Below are positions 1 to 8,130 of a stretch of 40,249 bases of DNA, piece after piece. The translations under genes and the position numbers were made by a program. The notes beneath the pieces were generated by a model, which saw nothing but the letters and a program-made list of their open reading frames with translations, was not told the DNA's origin and did not search any database. Source of the stretch: Bryobacterales bacterium (GTDB lineage Bacteria > Acidobacteriota > Terriglobia > Bryobacterales > Bryobacteraceae); the NCBI GenBank assembly GCA_003135055.1, contig PLDF01000425.1:1-40249 (forward strand), given 5' to 3'. Within the stretch, counting starts at the first letter, position 1. Every line of letters begins with the position of its first letter.

Positions 1-407
1 GGACCTTTGACCCCGGAATGGAATCCGCGCAAGCGGAGGTCATTCGGGTGAGGGAAAGGCCGTCACGAGCGAACGGTCCCGTTTTAGAGAGAAACAAAGG
101 CTGCGGCGCGTCTGGAAGCGTTGAAGCGGAAGCCGGATAAACCGGTTGCCGGGGAGCTAAGAGGCGAAGCGCACGGCGCTCTGAAACGCGATGCTCAGTA
201 CCGTGCATGCCGGTGATGAGCTAAGCTGCGACTTGAATCACTTGGAACCTTTTTTATTGTCGGGCGGCCAATCCCAGTTGCGGCCGGCTCTTTTGTCTCG
301 CCTGTCTCGCCCGAAAGCGCCAATTCCACCGCCGCCTTCAACCTTTCTCACTCACTCACTCACTCACGCACTTACTCACCGGACAATTGTGATATATTTC
401 AATTCCG
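1..407. other. Left-edge region without a supported gene
   Basis: I see no supported gene here. The short open frames are interrupted or have no recognisable protein signature. The frame from about 88 to 222 reads like a charged polypeptide tail (LEALKRKPDKPVAGEL...) and may be a decayed gene remnant, but nothing identifies it. The last part holds a CTCA tetranucleotide repeat and a possible promoter just before the gene at 408. Confidence 0.5.
347..380. repeat. CTCA tetranucleotide tandem repeat
   Basis: Five perfect CTCA units are followed by three degenerate ones (CGCA, CTTA, CTCA). The tract lies about 28 bp upstream of the ATG at 408, where the -35 region of a promoter would fall. A TATATT hexamer at 393-398 could be a -10 element, which would give an almost leaderless transcript. 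The promoter reading is inference. Confidence 0.6.
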
Positions 408-653
408 ATGGCTCCGCGTCCAGTTCCGGATCCCCCTCAAGATAAGCCGCCCGGCGCTACGCGGAAACGCGCGATTACCCAGGCTATTGCCGTATCTTTC
501 CTCCTGACCCTCTTCATCTCGCTTTACTTCCGCTTCAATCCGGTGGTTGACGTGTCGCCGTCTGCCACGGGGATTGCCCTTATCGCTTTCGTCACTTTTT
601 TGTTGGCGTTCGGCGTGGACGCGTTGATTCGGGCGCTCCGGAGGAAACCGTGA
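408..653 (+). CDS. Small two-helix membrane protein, unknown function
   Basis: I do not recognise a family. The 81-residue product has a Pro/Lys/Arg-rich N-terminus of about 22 residues. Two hydrophobic stretches follow, at roughly residues 24-40 and 52-72, separated by a short polar loop, and it ends in a basic RALRRKP tail. It therefore probably sits in the inner membrane. No clear Shine-Dalgarno precedes the ATG, and a TATATT box lies only about 10 bases upstream, so translation may start near the mRNA 5' end. The stop overlaps the GTG start of the OmpA-like gene by four bases (GTGA), which supports the gene being real and co-translated with it. Confidence 0.6.
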   Translation: MAPRPVPDPPQDKPPGATRKRAITQAIAVSFLLTLFISLYFRFNPVVDVSPSATGIALIAFVTFLLAFGVDALIRALRRKP

Positions 654-1975
654 GACGGATCATGCTCTGCTTGTTTTGCGCCGTGATTTTGTCCGCACAA
701 AATCCGGCCGATGCCGAATGGGACGATATCCACTTCGAAACCGGGTCTTCTGTCCTCGTTGAAGGCTTCTCCATTCTCACGCGGCTGGCGCTGCTTCTCA
801 AAGATCGTCCGGACAGCGAGGCGACCCTCACCGGTTATGCGGACCGCGAAGGAAGCCCGGCGTTAAACCAGAGACTATCCCTGGCCCGTGCGGCGGCCGT
901 GAGGGACTTCCTTGTTCAAGAGGGCGCACGGCTGTCGCAGATCGTTGTCAAAGCACAGGGTGAAGACGATCCCGTTGCCGCCAACAATACCAAGGAGGGC
1001 CGCTTCCGGAACCGCCGTGTCACGATCAAGCTCAAGGGCCCACTCATCTTGGAGGGAGGCGTGAGCGATGTCGCCAGGACACTGAACGAACTCCTCGACT
1101 TTAACAAGAGGCAAGCCGATCTTGGCGCACAAACGAACCAGAAGCTCAACAAACTGGATGATCTGATGGCCGCAAACGCGAGGCTCGCATCGGAACTCGC
1201 CGAGCTTCAGAACAAGGTTGCCTCCTTGTCCACCCTCCAAGGCGCGCCTCCACCCATACCGTTGCAGGCTGCGGCCGGTCAGCCGATCAAACCACCGCCG
1301 GCCACAGCCCACGCTCCTGCAGCTTCCGGTTGGCAAGGCGGCTTCACCAAACGCGACTTGCTGATCGGGCCCGCTCCGGAAAGCAAGGGCTACGGTCTTT
1401 ACAGCTATCTCTTGCTCCCCCGTCAGCCGGCGCCGGCCGAGATCGATCTAACCCAACGCTACCTTTCCACTCTGGATGCCTTTATCGCGCTCAACAGCAT
1501 CGCCAGCCTCAAGGACGAACCCGCGCCGCCGCCACCCGCGAAAATCAACATCACTTATCTGCCCGTACTTCGCGCGCCAAGTAAGGTGGTCGCTGCAGAT
1601 CTATTTCAGGATTATAACTACGGCTCCGCGCACGATAGCCTGCTGCCCCGTCTGCGCAACGCTCATCCCGCCGTGGATAGCAGTGACGGCCCCTTTATCG
1701 TTTCCGTCACTAGGCCGTTGCTCAGTCTGGATCAAGCACCCGCAAATCACCTGTTCTTCGATTTATCCGGCGTGCCGCCCAGGGTAGTCTCGCTCTACAT
1801 CCGCGCATTCCTCACTCAGGCTGGCAAAGAGCGCTTCTGGGAGAAAAACAGGCAAGCGTGGCTGCTCGACTGTTACTCTATGATCGAGGTTGCGGGAGAT
1901 GTCTTGAGCGACGCGGAGAAACCTTATACGAAGAAGGCGTTTCTGGCCACCATCTCCGGCTGGTTTGGCAGATAG
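650..1975 (+). CDS. OmpA-family protein with coiled coil and unknown C-terminal domain
   Basis: The N-terminus MRRIMLCLFCAVILSAQ looks like a signal peptide. Residues about 27-130 match the OmpA C-terminal peptidoglycan-binding fold: a FETGSSVL start, then TGYADREGSPALNQRLSLARA, then the NTKEGRFRNRRV ending typical of the family. Residues about 140-195 look like a coiled coil (LNELLDFNKRQADL...LASELAELQNKV). A Pro/Ala-rich linker and about 215 residues of unrecognised sequence follow. A role as an envelope protein tethered to peptidoglycan is inferred. The GTG start at 650 overlaps the upstream stop and has GGAGG about six bases before it; an ATG at 661 is the alternative. Confidence 0.75.
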   Translation: MRRIMLCLFCAVILSAQNPADAEWDDIHFETGSSVLVEGFSILTRLALLLKDRPDSEATLTGYADREGSPALNQRLSLARAAAVRDFLVQEGARLSQIVVKAQGEDDPVAANNTKEGRFRNRRVTIKLKGPLILEGGVSDVARTLNELLDFNKRQADLGAQTNQKLNKLDDLMAANARLASELAELQNKVASLSTLQGAPPPIPLQAAAGQPIKPPPATAHAPAASGWQGGFTKRDLLIGPAPESKGYGLYSYLLLPRQPAPAEIDLTQRYLSTLDAFIALNSIASLKDEPAPPPPAKINITYLPVLRAPSKVVAADLFQDYNYGSAHDSLLPRLRNAHPAVDSSDGPFIVSVTRPLLSLDQAPANHLFFDLSGVPPRVVSLYIRAFLTQAGKERFWEKNRQAWLLDCYSMIEVAGDVLSDAEKPYTKKAFLATISGWFGR

Positions 1976-2045
1976 CCCGGCCCTGATCGCGGTTATCGGC
2001 CCCGGGACTCCGCGCCCATCCGCCACATTCTGGCATAGTAAGGAA

Positions 2046-3212
2046 ATGCGAAAACGCCTCTGTCTGTTCGCGGCCGTCGCCTTGCTGCCCGCCATGGCGC
2101 AGGAAGATTACCTCGCGCGTGCCCGCAAACTCGCCACCCAGTACATCGGCATCGATAGCCACATCGACACCATCCAGCGCGAACTGATCCTCAACGAAGA
2201 CCTGGGCCAGCGTGCAGACCATGGCCATGCCGATCTGCCGCGCCTGCGCGAGGGCGGCGTGCGCGCTCCGTTCTTCGCGCTGTGGGTCCCCACTTACTAT
2301 AAGGGCGCCGAGGCGGTCCGCCGCACGCTCGATCTGCGCGACGCCATCGAGCGCCTGCTCGACGCGCATCCCGATCGGATCGAGCTCGCCGTCAGCGCCG
2401 CCGATATCGAGCGCATTGCGCACGCCGGCAAGATCGCCGCTGTGTTGAGCGCCGAAGGCGGACATCAGATCGATAACGACCTGGCTGTGCTTCGCCACTA
2501 CCGCCGCATGGGCGTGCTGTCGATGACGCTGACGCACTTCCGCAACAACGACTGGGCGGACTCCTCAACCGATAAGCCCGCTCACAACGGCCTCACCGAT
2601 TTCGGCAAGCAGGTGGTGCGCGAGATGAACCGGATCGGCATGATCGTGGACGTATCCCATGTCTCCGACAAGACGTTCTACGATGCTCTGGCGGTCACTT
2701 CCAAGCCGGTCGTTCTTTCGCATTCCTCCTGCCGCGCGCTGTCCGACGTGCCGCGCAACGCGACCGACGATATGCTGCGCGCGTTGGCGAAGAACGGAGG
2801 CGTGATCGGCATCAACTTCGGCGAGGGCTTTCTGAATCCGAAAGACGCCGCGATGCTGAAGGCCATGGTGAACGCAATCTCGTTTCAGGTTCCGGATCTG
2901 GTTGGAAAGGCCCTGGACGACTACGCGGCCGCGGAGTTCAAGCGCGACATGGCGCCGGCGACAGGCATTGCCGCCACCATCGACGACGCCGTGGCGCACA
3001 TCGATCATGCCGTCAAAGTGGCAGGCATCGAGCACGTCGGAATCGGCAGCGATTTCGACGGCATCTCGGGGCCGCCCAAGGGCTTGGAAGATATCTCCAA
3101 AATGCCGTATCTCTCCGCGGCCCTGCTGAAAAAGGGCTACAGCGACGATGACGTGAAGAAGATCATGGGCGGTAACACGCTGCGAGTCATTCGGCAAGTG
3201 GTGGGGCAGTAA
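2046..3212 (+). CDS. Secreted membrane dipeptidase (peptidase family M19)
   Basis: This is a zinc dipeptidase of the renal dipeptidase family, which hydrolyses dipeptides. The 388-residue product starts at MRKRLCLFAAVALLPAMAQ, a clear signal peptide, so it is probably periplasmic. Metal-site motifs appear in the expected order: GIDSHID (the H-x-D pair), LSAEGGHQ (bridging Glu), DVSHVSD, VVLSHSSCRAL, and GIGSDFDGI near the C-terminus. The LTHFRNNDWADSS segment is also typical of the family. The open frame extends upstream to 1965, but the signal peptide and a GGAAATG context favour the ATG at 2046. A 70-bp gap separates it from the OmpA-like gene. Confidence 0.88.
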   Translation: MRKRLCLFAAVALLPAMAQEDYLARARKLATQYIGIDSHIDTIQRELILNEDLGQRADHGHADLPRLREGGVRAPFFALWVPTYYKGAEAVRRTLDLRDAIERLLDAHPDRIELAVSAADIERIAHAGKIAAVLSAEGGHQIDNDLAVLRHYRRMGVLSMTLTHFRNNDWADSSTDKPAHNGLTDFGKQVVREMNRIGMIVDVSHVSDKTFYDALAVTSKPVVLSHSSCRALSDVPRNATDDMLRALAKNGGVIGINFGEGFLNPKDAAMLKAMVNAISFQVPDLVGKALDDYAAAEFKRDMAPATGIAATIDDAVAHIDHAVKVAGIEHVGIGSDFDGISGPPKGLEDISKMPYLSAALLKKGYSDDDVKKIMGGNTLRVIRQVVGQ

Positions 3213-3682
3213 GCCGCGGCGGTTCAGAATAGGCTCGGATGTGAGGTGGCGTGACGTAGGACAGACGATCGTTTTTGTCGTCTGTCGGGTGGCTGTACTT
3301 TAGCCGCTCCGCCAGGATTGGCTGCCCCACAATTTGTGCACAATGGTCGCCGGGAGGTAAGTGGCATTGGGATGGCATCCTGCGCGGCGGTTGCCATCCG
3401 CCGCTGTCACCGTATTCAGCGAGACTCGATAAAAGGCCGGTAGTCGTCGTGCAGGGGTAAGGGTTGAACCGCAGCCGGATCGCAACCGTGGTATAAGCGC
3501 CATTGACCGGCAACCTTTCCTGGCAAAACGCACCGGGTAACGTCCCGCGGCGGTCAGGCGAACCTCCTGGCAGTGGTGTCCGGTTATCTTTGTGCCCCGA
3601 ATACAATACACTGCACAATCGCGGCTAACTAACACCATCGCGTAAGACCGGCTGAATCCGGTAGAACTGCACGAAACCTATA
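3213..3682. other. Convergent intergenic region
   Basis: This 470-bp gap lies between the M19 dipeptidase (+) and the FAD monooxygenase (-), whose 3' ends face each other. Open frames exist on both strands but none has a start signal or a recognisable motif. Apart from the hairpin at 3260-3286 I see nothing supportable in it. Confidence 0.5.
3260..3286. terminator. Hairpin, possible bidirectional terminator
   Basis: GACAGACGA and TCGTCTGTC form a perfect 9-bp stem around a 9-base T-rich loop, 48 bp after the dipeptidase stop. No U-run follows the stem on the + strand, so it is not a canonical intrinsic terminator. Its place between converging genes makes a role in termination or 3'-end protection plausible. 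Confidence 0.4.
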
Positions 3683-5239
3683 TCAACGGCCGGTGACTGC
3701 GCCTGCACAGACATGATTCAGATATTCCTGAACACTGCCGGCGGACGAGCATCCAGCGATCAAGCCTATATAGCCATCCGGCCGGACAAGCACCAGGGCG
3801 CCGGCTTCCACCTCATAAGCACGGTACGCATGACCTGCGGTATCAACGATGGTATCGCCGGCAGCGGCATTGCCGGCCGGCGCCTCCGCGCGAATCACTG
3901 CGTAGGCATGGACGGACGATCCAAAACCCCGAGTCATCGCTTGAGTTACTACTCCCCTGCAAAACGCGAGCAGCGTGAAATGCCCGCGGAAGAGATCGAA
4001 CAGGCGGATGGGCTTTCCCGCCGCGTCATGACAGGGCGCGTCGGGAGCGCGGTCTCCCGCTTGAACCGGCCCCGGCAAATCGCGCTCGTCGCGCGCCAGT
4101 GAGCTGCCCCGATAGCTGATGCCAAGCTGCAATGTCTCGGGACCGCGGCGCTGGTCGCTCAGCTTTCCCGTAAAGGTTGCGCGATGGAGCTTCGTAGTGA
4201 TCCCGAGCAGCGATGCGGCGACCGGCAATCGTTCCTCCTCGTAGGTATCGAGCAACTCGCCGGGCGCGCCGGCCAGAACCTCACCGAGCTTCCAACCCAG
4301 GTTGTATGCATCCTGGATTCCAGTGTTCATGCCTTGGCCGCCTGCCGGGGAATGTACGTGTGCGGCGTCGCCGGCCAGAAAGACCCGGCCCATCCGGTAG
4401 CGATCCACCATCCGCACGTTCGCGCGATAGAGCGACAACCAGGTGGCGTCGTGCAGACGAATGCCTGATTGCCCGGTCCGTTCGTCGATGATTTCCTGGA
4501 AGCGCTGGAGCGTCGGTTCGTCGGGCTCATCCGCCGCGATCTGCGCCTGGAACTGAAACGAATTAGTGCTTGGCAGCGGACAAAGCGCCACCCAGCCGGC
4601 TTCGTGCTTGGGCCAGGAATGCCAGTGCTCGCGGTCCAGGCCATCTACCTGGACATCGCCAACCAGCATCCGCTCGTCCTTCCATGTCTCGCCCTCGAAG
4701 CCCACGCCCAGCGCCTTGCGAACGAGGCTCCGGCCGCCGTCGGCGCCAACCAGGTATTCGGCAACCAGTTGTTCAGTCCCGCCCGCGCGGCTCAGCGTGG
4801 CTGTCACACAATCGCTGCTCTGCTCGAAGCCAATCAGCTCGGTGGCCAGCTCGACGCGGCCTCCGAAGTCGGCCAGGCGTTCGCGCAAGATCTCTTCCAC
4901 CCGCCACTGCGGGATGATCAGCGGACAGGCGTAAGGGACGTCCGGCGTGGGGACGCGGTCCGCATGCATGTCGTGATCGCCGAGCACAGTCGCGCCGTCG
5001 TAACCGCGAAATGGCAGGTGGAAACGCCCGTTCGCAAGTATGCGGTCGATCGTGCCAAGGTCTTCGAGCGCTTCGAGACTGCGCGGTTGCAAGCCTTTTC
5101 CCCGCGATCCGGCGAAGTATACCGCCGTCTTGTCGATAATCCGGAAGGCCGCCCCGCGGCGGGCAAGAACACATGCGAGCGCCAGCCCAGTGGGGCCGGC
5201 TCCCACGATCAGCACGGAAATGCTCGCGTGGTTATTCAT
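3683..5239 (-). CDS. FAD-dependent aromatic-ring monooxygenase (PheA/TfdB type)
   Basis: A flavin monooxygenase of the PHBH/phenol hydroxylase group that would hydroxylate an aromatic substrate using NAD(P)H and O2; the substrate is not evident. The 518-residue product begins MNNHASISVLIVGAGPTG, giving the N-terminal GxGxxG dinucleotide fold. The middle DG motif is EYLVGADGGRSLVRKALG. The second FAD motif is GRVFLAGDAAHVHSPAGGQG, followed by MNTGIQDAYNLGWKL. The last 130 or so residues resemble the thioredoxin-like C-terminal domain of the family. The frame opens further upstream, to 5335, but that extension has no family similarity and overlaps the upstream gene. It follows yjbR-like by 23 bp on the same strand. 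Confidence 0.85.
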   Translation of the reverse strand: MNNHASISVLIVGAGPTGLALACVLARRGAAFRIIDKTAVYFAGSRGKGLQPRSLEALEDLGTIDRILANGRFHLPFRGYDGATVLGDHDMHADRVPTPDVPYACPLIIPQWRVEEILRERLADFGGRVELATELIGFEQSSDCVTATLSRAGGTEQLVAEYLVGADGGRSLVRKALGVGFEGETWKDERMLVGDVQVDGLDREHWHSWPKHEAGWVALCPLPSTNSFQFQAQIAADEPDEPTLQRFQEIIDERTGQSGIRLHDATWLSLYRANVRMVDRYRMGRVFLAGDAAHVHSPAGGQGMNTGIQDAYNLGWKLGEVLAGAPGELLDTYEEERLPVAASLLGITTKLHRATFTGKLSDQRRGPETLQLGISYRGSSLARDERDLPGPVQAGDRAPDAPCHDAAGKPIRLFDLFRGHFTLLAFCRGVVTQAMTRGFGSSVHAYAVIRAEAPAGNAAAGDTIVDTAGHAYRAYEVEAGALVLVRPDGYIGLIAGCSSAGSVQEYLNHVCAGAVTGR

Positions 5240-5262
5240 AAATAGAAACGGGTCGATCCGAA

Positions 5263-5625
5263 TCAGCGGGCACGCTTCTTCGGCGCCCGCTTCTTCCCTC
5301 CGGGTTTTACGTTCTTCTCGATCCGGAGCGTCCATGCCGTGCGCAACGCGCCCGTAAGCATGTCCTCATTTGCCGCGGAGAGGCGGATGTGGGTCGCTCC
5401 CGTTTTTCCCCATCCGCCCGCGACGGGAAGAAATACATCCGGCTGCTCTGCGACGAACTCCGCCTGCTGCTCTGGCGTGAGCATCAGGTTTCCGTAGCCC
5501 TGCTTTTGCGAGGCCAGCGTGGCGAAGATCCTGCCGCCCTCGCGAAAGTCGGCTGAACCCATATGCGAGCCCTCCTCCACGCCTTCCAGGCTCAGCGCTA
5601 TCCGGCGAAAATCGTTCGCGGTCAT
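5263..5625 (-). CDS. MmcQ/YjbR family protein
   Basis: A 120-residue protein with the small MmcQ/YjbR alpha/beta fold, whose biochemical role is not established. Recognisable parts are FRRIALSLEGVEEGSHMG at the N-terminus, then FREGGRIFATLASQKQGYGNLMLTPEQQ, then VAGGWGKTGATHIRL. The C-terminal 15 residues are very Lys/Arg-rich (KPGGKKRAPKKRAR), which could bind nucleic acid. The ATG at 5625 overlaps the stop of the TauE-like gene by four bases (ATGA), which fixes the start against a longer open frame reaching 5796. Confidence 0.78.
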   Translation of the reverse strand: MTANDFRRIALSLEGVEEGSHMGSADFREGGRIFATLASQKQGYGNLMLTPEQQAEFVAEQPDVFLPVAGGWGKTGATHIRLSAANEDMLTGALRTAWTLRIEKNVKPGGKKRAPKKRAR

Positions 5626-6401
5626 CGTACAAGCTTCAGAAACAACGACACAGCCATGGAAAAGCCGATCCCGATCACAATCCGTCTTACCGTTCGCCCG
5701 CCCAGCTTGCGCGCCACGCCGGCCCCGCCATATCCGCCAGCAATCGCGCCCACCACCATCACCAGCACGTAAGGCCAATAGACCATGCCCTTCCAAATGA
5801 AATAAGCCGCTGCAATGCCGTTGATAGTTCCGCCCAGAATCACCTTCAGCGCGTTCATCTCATGAATATCCTTCAGGCCGAGAATGCTCAGCGCCGCCAG
5901 CATCAATATTCCGATGCCCGCGCCGAAATAGCCGCCATACAGGCCCACGCCAAGCTGAAACAGCATCGCGCCCACCAGCCATCCCGTCGAGCTCCGTACC
6001 TGGGCGCCGGCGGTCTTGAGTTTTCGCTGCACCGGTTCCTGCGCCATGAACAGCAGAGTAGCGAAGAGAATCAAAAACGGCACCAGCCGGTCGAACACCG
6101 AGGATGGCGTCAGCCTCAGCAGCACCGCGCCGGCGATTCCGCCAATCAAGCTGGGTACGATCAACGCCAGAAAACGCGGTTCCGCCGCCCGCAGCTCGCG
6201 GCGGTATCCGAACATGCTGCCTACCGAGCCGGGCCAAATAGCCACCGTGCTGGTAGCGTTGGCTGTGACGGAGTTGAGGCCCAGCCAGATCAGGGTGGGA
6301 AACGAAACCAGCGTTCCGCCGCCCGCCACGGAATTGATCGCGCCAGCCACAAAGGCGGCGCCGAATGCGCCCGCGGCATGAGGAAAATCGAGAGGAGTCA
6401 T
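5622..6401 (-). CDS. TauE/SafE family membrane transporter
   Basis: A 259-residue polytopic protein of the TauE/SafE (DUF81) family, several members of which export sulfite or other organosulfur anions; the substrate here is unknown. The N-terminal half has the family signature GAINSVAGGGTLVSFPTLIWLG and NATSTVAIWPGSVGSMFGYRREL. About eight hydrophobic segments are visible, in two halves; the second half repeats the pattern at NALKVILGGTINGIAAAYFIWKG. The ATG at 6401 overlaps the stop of the upstream Cys/His-rich ORF by four bases, and GAGG lies a few bases away from neither, so initiation may rely on coupling. It is followed directly by the YjbR-like gene. Confidence 0.83.
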   Translation of the reverse strand: MTPLDFPHAAGAFGAAFVAGAINSVAGGGTLVSFPTLIWLGLNSVTANATSTVAIWPGSVGSMFGYRRELRAAEPRFLALIVPSLIGGIAGAVLLRLTPSSVFDRLVPFLILFATLLFMAQEPVQRKLKTAGAQVRSSTGWLVGAMLFQLGVGLYGGYFGAGIGILMLAALSILGLKDIHEMNALKVILGGTINGIAAAYFIWKGMVYWPYVLVMVVGAIAGGYGGAGVARKLGGRTVRRIVIGIGFSMAVSLFLKLVR

Positions 6402-6598
6402 ACGTGCCCAAAGCCCTGGCCCTGGCCGTTGCTGTGGCCGTGCCCTTGCCCTTGGCCGTGGCCGTGCCCGTGGCGCACGCACTCCTGCGTGCAGCGTTTA
6501 CACTCGTGTGAACGCGCTTCGGTCTTTGCGGGAGCGCTGGGCGCACGGTTTCCGTTCTGTCTGTCGGAGATAGCCACAGCACGTTGGTGTTTCGCCAT
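6398..6598 (-). CDS. Small Cys/His-rich ORF coupled to the TauE-like gene
   Basis: I do not recognise a family. From the ATG at 6598 the frame gives 66 residues. A polar N-terminal half is followed by SHECKRCTQECVRHG, with three cysteines spaced C-x2-C-x3-C, and a low-complexity tail made of HG, QG and SN repeats (HGHGHGQGQGHGHSNG). The composition suggests metal binding. The stop overlaps the ATG of the TauE-like gene as ATGA, the main support for translation. Against it, the Cys motif lies inside a palindromic repeat copy (6472-6516) and the tail is simple-sequence DNA, so it may be a repeat-derived frame. ATG codons at 6619 and 6754 are alternative starts; no good Shine-Dalgarno is visible. 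Confidence 0.35.
   Translation of the reverse strand: MAKHQRAVAISDRQNGNRAPSAPAKTEARSHECKRCTQECVRHGHGHGQGQGHGHSNGQGQGFGHV
6472..6516 (-). repeat. Double-hairpin repeat, inverted copy A
   Basis: This 45-bp element is the reverse complement of the one at 6680-6724, with 41 of 45 positions matching. It contains two adjacent hairpins: GCACGCA/TGCGTGC around a 4-base loop, and CGTTTACAC/GTGTGAACG around TC with one G-T wobble. The layout resembles a REP/BIME element. Confidence 0.75.
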
Positions 6599-6679
6599 GC
6601 CTTGAGAACCATCTAGCATTACAAACTTGTTCGTGACGCGCCGCGACTCATCGTGATGCGCGGTTTGCGCAGACGAAGA

Positions 6680-6724
6680 CGCGTTCACACGAGTGTGAAC
6701 GCTGCGCGCATAAGTGCGTGCGCC
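6680..6724 (+). repeat. Double-hairpin repeat, inverted copy B
   Basis: Partner of 6472-6516 in opposite orientation, 163 bp away. It includes the perfect palindrome CGTTCACAC-GA-GTGTGAACG at 6682-6701 and a weaker GCGCGCA/TGCGTGCGC hairpin after it. The element lies upstream of the TauE-like gene set and downstream of bshB1, so it could also form a long stem in a read-through transcript. Confidence 0.75.
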
Positions 6725-6757
6725 ACGCCGAATCGGTTTGCGCCTCAGCGTCATACG

Positions 6758-7468
6758 CTAAATCGAGCGCACCGGCATCGATACAATGTCGTCGATTTGC
6801 ATCGCCTCTTTCACTACGAACGGCTCGCCGTACTTCACCCCGATCTGGTTACCGTAAAATCGCGCAATGCCGCCCAGCCGCTCGCGAATCTCCCGCTCGT
6901 TGGGAAACAGCGCGCCGCCATCGGCTGTCTCGCCGTATTGCGAAACGTAGCAAAACAGCGCTTCCATGCGCCGCTCGAACTCCGCACTGATATCCACTAT
7001 GAACGAAGGCTTCACATCGGCGTAGAGGCTCGCATAGAGAATCTTGAAAGGCCGGTGCGGCTCCGAGTATTCGTCGAGCTTCTTCAGTCCAGCCAGGAAA
7101 CAGGCTTCGTAGCCCATTTCCCCGGCGCGGTAGTGGTCGGGATGGCGCGCTTCCCAGTAAGGCAGAATCACCGTGCGCGGCTTCAACTCGCGAATCTTAA
7201 CGGCCAGAGTCATGCGAGCGGCGATGTTGTTTTCCAGGCGCGCATCGGGAAAATACAGATTGCCGCGCCACGCCAGACCCATCACTCTAGCCGCGGCCTG
7301 CGATTCTTCCACGCGCTGCTCCGGCGTACCGCGCGTGCCCATGTCTCCGGCCGTGAGATCGAGCACGCCGGCGCGATAGCCGCGCGCCGCCATGCGCATC
7401 AGCGCCCCGCCGCACGTCTGTTCCACGTCGTCCGGATGCGCCGCAATGGCAAGCACGTCGAGGCTCAC
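6758..7468 (-). CDS. bshB1: BshB1-type bacillithiol biosynthesis deacetylase (PIG-L family)
   Basis: The enzyme would remove the acetyl group from GlcNAc-malate, the second step of bacillithiol synthesis, in the cytoplasm. The 236-residue product has the zinc site AHPDDVEQTCGG at residues about 10-21 and the later zinc histidine in YWEARHPDHYRAG. The segment LDLTAGDMGTRGTPEQRVEES is characteristic of BshB1 rather than general LmbE proteins. The GTG start at 7468 overlaps the rhomboid stop by four bases (GTGA), placing it as the last gene of the long cobalamin transcript unit. BshA and BshC are not in the window. Assignment to BshB1 is strong by motif; substrate is inferred. Confidence 0.83.
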   Translation of the reverse strand: MSLDVLAIAAHPDDVEQTCGGALMRMAARGYRAGVLDLTAGDMGTRGTPEQRVEESQAAARVMGLAWRGNLYFPDARLENNIAARMTLAVKIRELKPRTVILPYWEARHPDHYRAGEMGYEACFLAGLKKLDEYSEPHRPFKILYASLYADVKPSFIVDISAEFERRMEALFCYVSQYGETADGGALFPNEREIRERLGGIARFYGNQIGVKYGEPFVVKEAMQIDDIVSMPVRSI

Positions 7469-8130
7469 CACTGTAGGTCGCTCCGCCGCGAGTAACGCTG
7501 CTTCGTGCCCAGAAGGTTGATGAGAACGATGCCAGCCAGGAACCCTCCTACATGCGCGAAGAACGCCGTGCCGCCTTCCGACGCGGTGGAGTAGCCGATG
7601 CTGCCGATGCCGCTGAAGAACTGCACCGCGAACCAGTAAATCAGCATCAGCCATGCCGGCACGTCGATGAACGTGATGAAGATGAAAAAGATCAGCGTCA
7701 CAATTCGGGATTGCGGAAATTTCACCATGTAGGCGCCCATCACGCCCGCGATGGCGCCGCTCGCGCCCACCATGGGCACGCGCGAATCGCCGCTGAAAAA
7801 TACCTGTGTCACGGCTGCCGCCACGCCGCACAGCAGATAGAACAGCAGATACTTCTCATGCCCCAGAATGTCTTCGATATTGTCGCCAAAGATCCACAGG
7901 AACCACATATTGCCCAGCACGTGCAGCCATCCGCCGTGCAGAAACATCGACGTGAAAATGGCCGAGACATGGAAGTTGGCCGGAACCAATCCGTACTGCG
8001 CAATGAAAGCGTTCTGCGTGTAGGGATCGAGCGAAGCCTCGAACAAAAAGACCAGAATATTGACGGCGATGATGAGCGTAGTGACAACGGGCTTCGAGTA
8101 GCTCGGCTGTGTATCGCGTAGGGGAAACAT
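7465..8130 (-). CDS. Rhomboid family intramembrane serine protease
   Basis: A 221-residue polytopic inner-membrane protease with about six transmembrane helices. The catalytic serine lies in VGASGAIAG and the catalytic histidine in FAHVGGFLAG, the standard rhomboid dyad. The HGGWLHVLGNMWFLWIFGDNIED segment, containing conserved His and Asn residues of the active-site helix and loop, is typical of bacterial rhomboids of this length. Natural substrates cannot be told from the sequence. The ATG at 8130 follows the PfkB stop with no gap, and the stop overlaps bshB1. Confidence 0.87.
   Translation of the reverse strand: MFPLRDTQPSYSKPVVTTLIIAVNILVFLFEASLDPYTQNAFIAQYGLVPANFHVSAIFTSMFLHGGWLHVLGNMWFLWIFGDNIEDILGHEKYLLFYLLCGVAAAVTQVFFSGDSRVPMVGASGAIAGVMGAYMVKFPQSRIVTLIFFIFITFIDVPAWLMLIYWFAVQFFSGIGSIGYSTASEGGTAFFAHVGGFLAGIVLINLLGTKQRYSRRSDLQW

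Noticed and set aside
191..445. 84-codon open frame starting at 191
   Set aside because: It runs through the CTCA tandem repeat (SLTHALTH) and overlaps the better supported gene at 408; composition is that of repeat DNA.
3187..3638. Two open frames on the minus strand in the convergent gap
   Set aside because: Neither has a ribosome site, recognisable motif or coupling to a neighbour.
4469..5245. 258-codon + strand frame opposite the FAD monooxygenase
   Set aside because: It is antisense to a gene with three intact FAD-binding motifs and has no recognisable features of its own.
6653..7495. Long open frame on the + strand opposite bshB1
   Set aside because: It is antisense to a gene with clear BshB1 motifs; its sequence is His/Arg-rich as expected from GC-rich antisense and shows no domain.
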